From an uncultured Lachnospiraceae bacterium (lineage in GTDB: Bacteria > Bacillota > Clostridia > Lachnospirales > Lachnospiraceae): a DNA stretch of 10,222 nt. Where the stretch lies: positions 1 through 10,222 of the forward strand of contig CANRJU010000076.1 in assembly GCA_947631075.1 (NCBI GenBank), read 5' to 3'. This document shows positions 5,410-10,222 of this stretch, piece after piece. Each line of letters opens with the position of its first letter. Position 1 is the stretch's first letter. A program made the position numbers and the translations under genes. The notes beneath the pieces are model-generated. The model saw only the letters and a program-made list of their open reading frames with translations. It did no database searches and was not told the DNA's origin.

Positions 5410-6379
5410 ACTTCACAAACTCTTTGACTTTTGCGTAAATGCCGTCCGCATCCAAGCCGTATTTCTTAACCAGCTCGACAGCGGGGCCTGACTCGCCAAA
5501 TACGTCGTTAATACCAATCTTGCAAACAGGGGTCGGCGCCTTCTCGGAGAGAAGATCGCACACAGCGCTTCCCAGTCCGCCGATCACAGAGTGCTCTTCT
5601 ACGGTGACGACCTTTCCGGTGGCTTTTGCGGCCTCGACAACCTTTCCTGTCTCCTTAGCTGCGGCAAGAATCAGCTCGTCATCCAGAGGCTTGATCGTGT
5701 GGATGTTGATCACCTTGGCGTCAATGCCGTCTGCTGCCAGCTTCTCCGCTGCCTCTAAGCAGTTGGAAACCGGGAGGCCGGAAGCGACGATCGTCACATC
5801 CTTGCCCTCACGCAGCACAACGCCCTTGCCCAGCTCAAACTTGTAGTCCGGATTGTCGTTGATCACAGGCACAGCCAGCCTTCCGAAACGAAGATAGCAT
5901 GGGCCGTCATGGAGATAAGCCGCACGGACAGCAGCCTTTGCCTCCACATCGTCCGACGGAACGATCACTGTCATGCCCGGAATCGTGCGCATCAGCGCCA
6001 CGTCCTCATTACACTGATGGGTGGCTCCGTCCTCGCCTACGGAAATGCCGGCGTGGGTGGCTCCAATCTTCACATTCAGATGCGGATAGCCGATGGAGTT
6101 GCGAACCTGCTCAAACGCGCGTCCTGCCGCGAACATGGCAAAGGAACTTGCAAAGGGAACCTTGCCCGTCGTGGCGATGCCCGCTGCGATGCCCATCATG
6201 TTGCACTCGGCGATTCCGCAGTCGATATGCCTGTCCGGAAACGCCTTTTTGAAAGTACCGGTCTTTGTGGCAGCTGCCAGATCGGCATCCAGCACAACAA
6301 GGTTATCAAACTCCGCGCCCAGCTCCGCCAGTGCGTTGCCGTAGCTCTCGCGAGTTGCAATCTTTTTTACTTCTGACAT
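5408..6379 (-). CDS. Transketolase, C-terminal subunit
   Basis: This 323-residue protein is the C-terminal half of a split, two-gene transketolase. With the N-terminal subunit and thiamine diphosphate it transfers two-carbon units between sugar phosphates in the non-oxidative pentose phosphate pathway. The pyrimidine-binding domain spans about 1-170: ESYGNAL at 11-17, GIAECNMMGIAAGIA at 55-69 (E58 is the expected cofactor-activating glutamate), THAGISVGEDGATHQ at 108-121 and GPCYLRFGR at 159-167. The C-terminal domain includes VEEHSVIGGLGSAV (260-273). The ATG is preceded by AGGTGAG and lies inside the N-terminal subunit gene; a 13-bp overlap implies translational coupling. An apparent 10-residue tandem duplication at 240-259 precedes VEEHS. 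A DXS-like enzyme is unlikely given the partner gene. Stop TAA overlaps the opposing terminator's T-run. Confidence 0.95.
   Translation of the reverse strand: MSEVKKIATRESYGNALAELGAEFDNLVVLDADLAAATKTGTFKKAFPDRHIDCGIAECNMMGIAAGIATTGKVPFASSFAMFAAGRAFEQVRNSIGYPHLNVKIGATHAGISVGEDGATHQCNEDVALMRTIPGMTVIVPSDDVEAKAAVRAAYLHDGPCYLRFGRLAVPVINDNPDYKFELGKGVVLREGKDVTIVASGLPVSNCLEAAEKLAADGIDAKVINIHTIKPLDDELILAAAKETGKVVEAAKATGKVVTVEEHSVIGGLGSAVCDLLSEKAPTPVCKIGINDVFGESGPAVELVKKYGLDADGIYAKVKEFVK
5603..5662 (-). repeat. 30-bp internal duplication within the transketolase C-terminal gene
   Basis: Two adjacent 30-nt blocks (5633-5662 and 5603-5632) encode AAKETGKVVE and AAKATGKVVT, identical at eight of ten residues. 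At DNA level 20 of 30 bases match, so the duplication is not recent or has diverged. From recollection of the family, only one such block usually precedes VEEHS. Confidence 0.65.
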
Positions 6380-7203
6380 AAAGACTCACCTGCTTTCTTC
6401 AAATCTTCCATCGCCTGCGCGTACTGCTCGTCGTTCGGAGCAGTTCCATGCCAGCTGACCTGTCCTTCCATGAAGGATACGCCCTTGCCCTTCAGCGTCT
6501 TCGCGATGATGGCAGTCGGCTGTCCCTTGGTCGCCTTCGCCTCGTCAAATGCCGCCTTCAAGGCGTCAAAATCATGGCCGTCCACATTGATTACATGGAA
6601 ATTAAAGGCCTTGAACTTCTCATCGATCGGATACGGGGAGCAGACCTCGTCCACCGGCCCGTCAATCTGCAATCCGTTGTTGTCCACAATGGCAACAAAA
6701 TTGTCCAGCTTTCTGTGTCCGGCAAACATCGCTGCCTCCCAGACCTGTCCCTCCTGGATCTCGCCGTCGCCGAGCAGCGTATATACGCGGTAGCTGTCTC
6801 CGCTGAGCTTCGCGGAAAGAGCCATGCCCACTGCGGCTGAAATTCCCTGTCCCAGAGAACCGCTGGACATATCTACGCCCGGTATGTGCTTCCTGTCCGG
6901 ATGTCCCTGCAGATAGGAGCCTGTGTGACGCAGCGTCGGCAGGTCCTCTACCGGGAAAAATCCGCGGTTAGCCAGAACGGAATAGTAACCGGGCGCCGTG
7001 TGGCCCTTGCTCAGCACAAAGCGGTCGCGGTCCGGCTTGTCCGGATGCTCCGGATCGGTATTCAGTTCCTCAAAGAAAAGGTAAGTATAAATGTCGGCTG
7101 CTGACAGAGAACCGCCCGGATGGCCGGACTTGGCGCTGTGAACTGCCGTCACAACACCCTTGCGAACTTCAACAGCCATTTTCTGAAGCTCTAACTTGTT
7201 CAT
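6367..7203 (-). CDS. Transketolase, N-terminal subunit
   Basis: This is the 278-residue thiamine diphosphate-binding half of the split transketolase. The ATG at 7203 is chosen because GGAGGG (7208-7213) sits just upstream and MNKLELQ is a typical beginning; the longer frame from 7239 would overlap the transaldolase gene. Visible motifs are SGHPGG (26-31), KGHTAP (66-71), PGVDMSSGSLGQG (108-120), the cofactor/metal motif GDGEIQEGQVWEA (145-157) ending in DNN (174-176), and SWHGTAPN (250-257). H28, H68 and H252 are at expected substrate or cofactor positions. Length is normal for the split form. It lies 16 bp after the transaldolase gene and overlaps the C-terminal subunit gene by 13 bp, so the three form one operon supplying both halves of the enzyme together. 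Confidence 0.95.
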   Translation of the reverse strand: MNKLELQKMAVEVRKGVVTAVHSAKSGHPGGSLSAADIYTYLFFEELNTDPEHPDKPDRDRFVLSKGHTAPGYYSVLANRGFFPVEDLPTLRHTGSYLQGHPDRKHIPGVDMSSGSLGQGISAAVGMALSAKLSGDSYRVYTLLGDGEIQEGQVWEAAMFAGHRKLDNFVAIVDNNGLQIDGPVDEVCSPYPIDEKFKAFNFHVINVDGHDFDALKAAFDEAKATKGQPTAIIAKTLKGKGVSFMEGQVSWHGTAPNDEQYAQAMEDLKKAGESLCQK

Positions 7204-7219
7204 ATTTCCCTCCAATCCA

Positions 7220-7873
7220 TTACTCTCCGAAAACTGCAATATAGTCCTTCTGGAACTTCGCGATACCGGCGTCTGTCAGAGGATGCTTGGTCATCTGCTC
7301 AATTACGCTGTACGGTACGGTAGCGATGTCCGCTCCAGCCAGGGCACAGTCGGTAACATGGATCGGATTGCGGACGCTGGCAGCGATAATCTCGGTATCC
7401 AGGTCATGAATGGCGAAAATCTCAGCGATATCGCGGATCAGGTCAATACCCGGCTGAGAGATGTCGTCCAGACGTCCCAAAAACGGTGATACGAACGTAG
7501 CGCCGGCTCTTGCAGCCAGAAGCGCCTGGTTAGCTGTGAAGATCAGTGTGACATTGACCTTGATACCCTCACTGGTCAGCACCTTGGTAGCCTTGAGTCC
7601 CTCGACTGTCATAGGAATCTTGACAACCATGTTCTCATGAATCTTGGCAATCTCTCTTCCCTCGGCAATCATGCCCTCGGCGTCTACCGTAGTAGCCTTG
7701 ACCTCACCGCTGATCGGTCCGTCCACGATAGAAGCGATCTCCGCGATAACCTGGTTGAAATCTCTCCCCTCTTTTGCGATCAGGGACGGGTTGGTCGTAA
7801 CGCCACAGATAACCCCCATATCATTTGCTTTTCTGATGTCGTCCACATTGGCAGTGTCAATAAAAAACTTCAT
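7220..7873 (-). CDS. tal: Short-form transaldolase (TalC/FSA family)
   Basis: This 217-residue protein transfers a dihydroxyacetone unit between sedoheptulose-7-phosphate and glyceraldehyde-3-phosphate in the pentose phosphate pathway. Length and sequence match the small transaldolase / fructose-6-phosphate aldolase family: MKFFIDTAN at the start, GVTTNPSLIAKEG (24-36), VVKIP with Schiff-base lysine K85, EGIKVNVTLIF (102-112), FVSPFLGRLDD (127-137) and a KFQKDY end. Two residues favour transaldolase over fructose-6-phosphate aldolase: E57, where the E. coli aldolase has Gln59, and F131, where it has Tyr131; both resemble classical transaldolase. The ATG follows AGGAGGG at 9 nt. It is first in an operon with the two transketolase genes and has its own promoter. 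Cytoplasmic. Confidence 0.93.
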   Translation of the reverse strand: MKFFIDTANVDDIRKANDMGVICGVTTNPSLIAKEGRDFNQVIAEIASIVDGPISGEVKATTVDAEGMIAEGREIAKIHENMVVKIPMTVEGLKATKVLTSEGIKVNVTLIFTANQALLAARAGATFVSPFLGRLDDISQPGIDLIRDIAEIFAIHDLDTEIIAASVRNPIHVTDCALAGADIATVPYSVIEQMTKHPLTDAGIAKFQKDYIAVFGE

Positions 7874-7913
7874 TGCTTTTACCCTCCTAAAAGTAATTTT
7901 ATATCATGTCTTT

Positions 7914-7943
7914 ATTATACAACTGAACCGCATAGAATCTCAA
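7914..7943 (-). promoter_or_regulatory. Promoter of the transaldolase-transketolase operon
   Basis: On the minus strand TTGAGA (7938-7943) and a perfect TATAAT (7914-7919) are separated by 18 nt, about 40 nt upstream of the transaldolase ATG. No convincing hairpin terminator is visible between this promoter and the preceding gene that stops at 7984, so some read-through is possible. Confidence 0.7.
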
Positions 7944-7983
7944 CTCTTTTTTTCAAAATGAACCAATTTTTTATTCTCTGGAA

Positions 7984-9534
7984 TTATTCCCCGGAATAAT
8001 AGTTGATTCCGTAGAGAGAGAGCTTCGTCATGCCGTCCAGCGGTTTCCCATAGGTAAATTCTCTTGTCACCTTGCCCATCTCGTCGTACTCGGAGAAAAT
8101 GCCGGCGCCGCAGTTTCCCATAATATAGTGGTTTCCGTAAGAATCGAACAGGCAGTTTCCCTTTTCGCCCACCGGGTACTGGTGGATGATCTCCGCCTTT
8201 TTCTCCTTGGCCATGACCACAAACTTGAGGCCCGTGCCCTTCTTCTTGTCGTACAGATAGGTGTTGATGTAGTCCTTGTTCCCGTCGGAGCCGCTGACGT
8301 CCAGATTCAGCTTAGCCCCCTTCAGATCCCACTGGGCCACCGTGTCGTCCTGCTTTACCTTCTTTTTTAACGGCGTCTTTTTCCACGCCTTCTTATTTCC
8401 CAAAATCAGAGAGACCTCCGTCCTAGCGCCGGTCAGGGCGTCCAGACGCACAAGCCCGGCCGGGGAGACAGCGGACGCGTACAGACGGCCTCCCTCCGCG
8501 GACGTGACCGATTCCATCCGGATTCCCTTGGGAAAAGCGTAGACCTGTCTTGTCTTGTTGTCTTTCAGAGAGACGGAAACCAGATAATCCCGGCCCTTCT
8601 TCGTCACCAGGGCGTAGATGTTGTCGTAGCCGTCGTAGCTGAAATCCCGAATGGAGCCGTAGCCCTTGACCTCTCCCACGCCGGTCACTCTCCCCAGACC
8701 GGATACCCGGGCCACTTTGGCCTCCCCGATCTGGTAGATCAGACTGTCCCCATACTGGTACAGGCGGCTTCCATGACCGCCCTCCGTCCGGATTGTCCGG
8801 CGAAGCATGCCGGAATTGTCATACAGGTAAATGTTCGGGTCCCCCTGGGGGAACAGCGCAAAGAGGCCGCCCTCGCAGAGTTCCTCGCTCCTCCCTTTCT
8901 CATAGGAAAGCTTCAGCGGCATCTCCGTCTTTGGCACGTCGTATTTGAAGGCCGTGGTCTCCCGCGTGTTTCCCTTGCTGTCTAACATTTCCAGCAGAAT
9001 ATAATTGGTCTGCCCGGGAACCAGTCCGGTCACGCAAAACTCGTGCACATCCGTGACATTTCCCTCTTTTCCGTTGGCAATATAGCGCACAAAATCCGGC
9101 GCCTCATTGTCCTCCACCGTCACCGTATAGCGCACCATCCCCTGATAGGACGTGGTGAAGTAAAAATAGACGGAACCAGGCATCGTCCCAAAGGGATCCG
9201 CCGCGATCACCGGATTTTCAAATGTTGTATTGAGCCTCTTGATGAGCCGGTCCAGACGCTCCCTGGCCTTGTTGGAATTTGCCACGCTGTAGACATGATC
9301 CGTGTCAAAATTCAGGATATTTTTATCCGGTCCGGAATTTTTCAGCTCCACCGCGCTCATATTCAGATCATAGCGGAATACGTTGCCGTCCGCCTGATCG
9401 CTCTGATCGTTCCGAATCCGGTCCGCCAGCTCGCCGGAGACGCTTCCCCGGCCGGACATAAAGAACACCGCGCCGCCGATCAGCGCCGCCATGAGAACGG
9501 ACGTCAGTATTACAGGTTTAAGTATCTTTTTCAT
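7984..9534 (-). CDS. Membrane-anchored arylsulfotransferase-like protein, possible propeller
   Basis: This 516-residue protein starts at an ATG preceded by GGGAG (9543-9547). A basic start and hydrophobic segment (7-26) form a signal anchor; no lipobox cysteine is seen, so the rest should be extracytoplasmic. Residues about 107-200 (NPVIAADPFGTMPGSVYFYFTT, a beta-rich segment, VTGLVPGQTNY) resemble the N-terminal Ig-like domain of bacterial aryl-sulfate sulfotransferases. Residues about 215-516 contain repeated beta-type blades such as IYLYDNSGMLRR, DFSYDGYDNIYALV and YGNHYIMGNCGAGIFSEYDEMG, as in a propeller. I could not confirm the catalytic histidine of that family, so it may be a divergent or non-enzymatic relative. 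A basic KKAWKKTPLKKKVKQ stretch (about 379-393) sits between blades. It lies 43 bp downstream of the nuclease gene and may share its transcript. Substrate unknown. Confidence 0.85.
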   Translation of the reverse strand: MKKILKPVILTSVLMAALIGGAVFFMSGRGSVSGELADRIRNDQSDQADGNVFRYDLNMSAVELKNSGPDKNILNFDTDHVYSVANSNKARERLDRLIKRLNTTFENPVIAADPFGTMPGSVYFYFTTSYQGMVRYTVTVEDNEAPDFVRYIANGKEGNVTDVHEFCVTGLVPGQTNYILLEMLDSKGNTRETTAFKYDVPKTEMPLKLSYEKGRSEELCEGGLFALFPQGDPNIYLYDNSGMLRRTIRTEGGHGSRLYQYGDSLIYQIGEAKVARVSGLGRVTGVGEVKGYGSIRDFSYDGYDNIYALVTKKGRDYLVSVSLKDNKTRQVYAFPKGIRMESVTSAEGGRLYASAVSPAGLVRLDALTGARTEVSLILGNKKAWKKTPLKKKVKQDDTVAQWDLKGAKLNLDVSGSDGNKDYINTYLYDKKKGTGLKFVVMAKEKKAEIIHQYPVGEKGNCLFDSYGNHYIMGNCGAGIFSEYDEMGKVTREFTYGKPLDGMTKLSLYGINYYSGE

Positions 9535-9577
9535 TTCTTCATCTCCCTATCGGGTACTTGTCAAAACGCCGTCGCCC

Positions 9578-10222
9578 TTACCGGTCCCACTTGTCGCAGA
9601 GGGCCTGGATCTGATCCGCGAACTTGGCGGTCTCCTTGTTGCTCAGCCCCTCGTTCTTGCGGATGACCGAAATAAGCCTCTGGCCCGCCGTCATCAGGCG
9701 CTGGAACATATCGCTCGCCCGCTTCTTGGACGCCTTCTTGCGGACGGCCACCGGAACCGCTTCTTCCAGAAATTCTCCGGCAATCAGATCGAACACCGTG
9801 CCGCTGTAGGGCGCGGACGCGATATAGCCAAAATCCGTCAGTGTCCGCGTAAATTCCTCGCACACCTGATCCTCTCCGTGAACGACGAATACCCGCCTCG
9901 GCGGCCGCTCCGTAAAGCTGTTGATCCATTTTAAAAGGCCGTTTCTGTCCGCGTGGCCGCTGATCCCGGCGATCTTGACGATTTTCGCTTTCACCTCGAT
10001 CTGCTCCCCGAACAGCTTCACCGTCTCCGCCCCCTCTAGCAGGGCGCGCCCCAGCGTTCCGCGCGTCTGATATCCCACGAACACAATCGTGCTCTCCGGC
10101 CGCCAGAGGTTGTGCTTCAGGTGGTGCCGGATGCGCCCGGCCTCGCACATGCCGGAGGCGGACAGGATGACCTTGGGCTGCAGGTCAAAATTGATGGCCT
10201 TGCTGTCGTCGCTCGTAATGGA
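9578..10222 (-). CDS. Partial beta-CASP metallo-beta-lactamase-fold RNA nuclease (N-terminus off window)
   Basis: Only the C-terminal 214 residues are visible; the frame is open through the right edge, so the beta-lactamase core with its HxHxDH motif lies outside. Visible motifs fit the beta-CASP / RNA-specificity part of CPSF73/YSH1-like bacterial nucleases: PKVILSASGMCEAGRIRHHL (codons at about 10123-10182), a GYQTRGTLGR segment, ISGHADRNGLLKWI with the motif B histidine, and VVHGE with the motif C histidine. Such enzymes cut or trim RNA in the cytoplasm using zinc. The tail (about 60 residues) after the RNA-specificity domain is Lys/Arg-rich and ends in a helical NKETAKFADQIQALCDKWDR segment; its role is unknown. 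RNase J seems less likely because the specificity-domain motifs match YSH1-like proteins. The next gene begins 43 bp downstream. Confidence 0.88.
   Translation of the reverse strand, partial: SITSDDSKAINFDLQPKVILSASGMCEAGRIRHHLKHNLWRPESTIVFVGYQTRGTLGRALLEGAETVKLFGEQIEVKAKIVKIAGISGHADRNGLLKWINSFTERPPRRVFVVHGEDQVCEEFTRTLTDFGYIASAPYSGTVFDLIAGEFLEEAVPVAVRKKASKKRASDMFQRLMTAGQRLISVIRKNEGLSNKETAKFADQIQALCDKWDR

Noticed and set aside
5909..6376. Plus-strand 155-codon frame opposite the transketolase C-terminal gene.
   Set aside because: It is a shadow of a highly conserved gene on the other strand with no independent start signals.
7204..7239. Upstream ATG extending the transketolase N-terminal subunit by 12 residues.
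   Set aside because: It would overlap the transaldolase coding end, has no ribosome site, and the internal ATG at 7203 has GGAGGG directly upstream and a family-typical beginning.
7944..7983. Possible terminator after the arylsulfotransferase-like gene.
   Set aside because: The stretch is A/T-rich but no stem of useful length with a following T-run could be found on the minus strand.
9561..10148. Minus-strand 195-codon Arg/Gly-rich frame overlapping the nuclease.
   Set aside because: It is an off-frame reading of GC-rich codons; the alternative frame carries all the beta-CASP motifs and stays open to the window edge.

Overview
The window looks like chromosomal DNA of a Gram-positive gut clostridium, most likely a Lachnospiraceae-type Bacillota. 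This is inferred from the strong AGGAGG ribosome binding sites, TTGACA/TATAAT-type promoters, a split transketolase, a short-form transaldolase, and a surface protein with a sortase signal (APETG, hydrophobic segment, RKKR tail). No rRNA, tRNA, CRISPR array, transposase or phage gene is visible.

Left third (1-3725, minus strand): two tandem paralogous surface proteins. Each has an N-terminal membrane or signal segment, a folded ectodomain of about 250 residues resembling the choice-of-anchor A / collagen-binding-like family, and a long Pro/Thr-rich stalk built from in-frame DNA repeats (36-, 18- and 30-nt periods in the complete copy, a 150-nt period in the truncated one). The complete copy ends in a sortase-type anchor. 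The other runs off the left edge. Each has its own promoter, and the two promoters share a -35 region motif. A terminator separates the genes.

Middle (3726-5410): a divergent intergenic region leads to a plus-strand gene with a hairpin-containing leader. It encodes a 360-residue protein with two EF-hand-like calcium loops and no signal peptide. Its stop codon lies inside the first of three tandem 20-bp inverted-repeat units, followed by two stacked terminators that separate it from the convergent genes on the right.

Right (5408-7943, minus strand): a compact operon of the non-oxidative pentose phosphate pathway, read transaldolase, transketolase N-terminal subunit, transketolase C-terminal subunit, with its own promoter. 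Together these enzymes interconvert pentose phosphates with fructose-6-phosphate and glyceraldehyde-3-phosphate. The C-terminal subunit carries an apparent 10-residue internal duplication.

Far right (7984-10222, minus strand): a membrane-anchored, extracytoplasmic protein with an arylsulfotransferase-like Ig domain and a probable propeller. Just upstream lies the C-terminal part of a beta-CASP metallo-beta-lactamase-fold RNA nuclease cut by the window edge. They are 43 bp apart and may be co-transcribed.

I see no defence or mobile system. The most unusual material is the repeat-built paralogous adhesin-like pair and the calcium-loop gene with its hairpin leader and 3' palindromic repeats.
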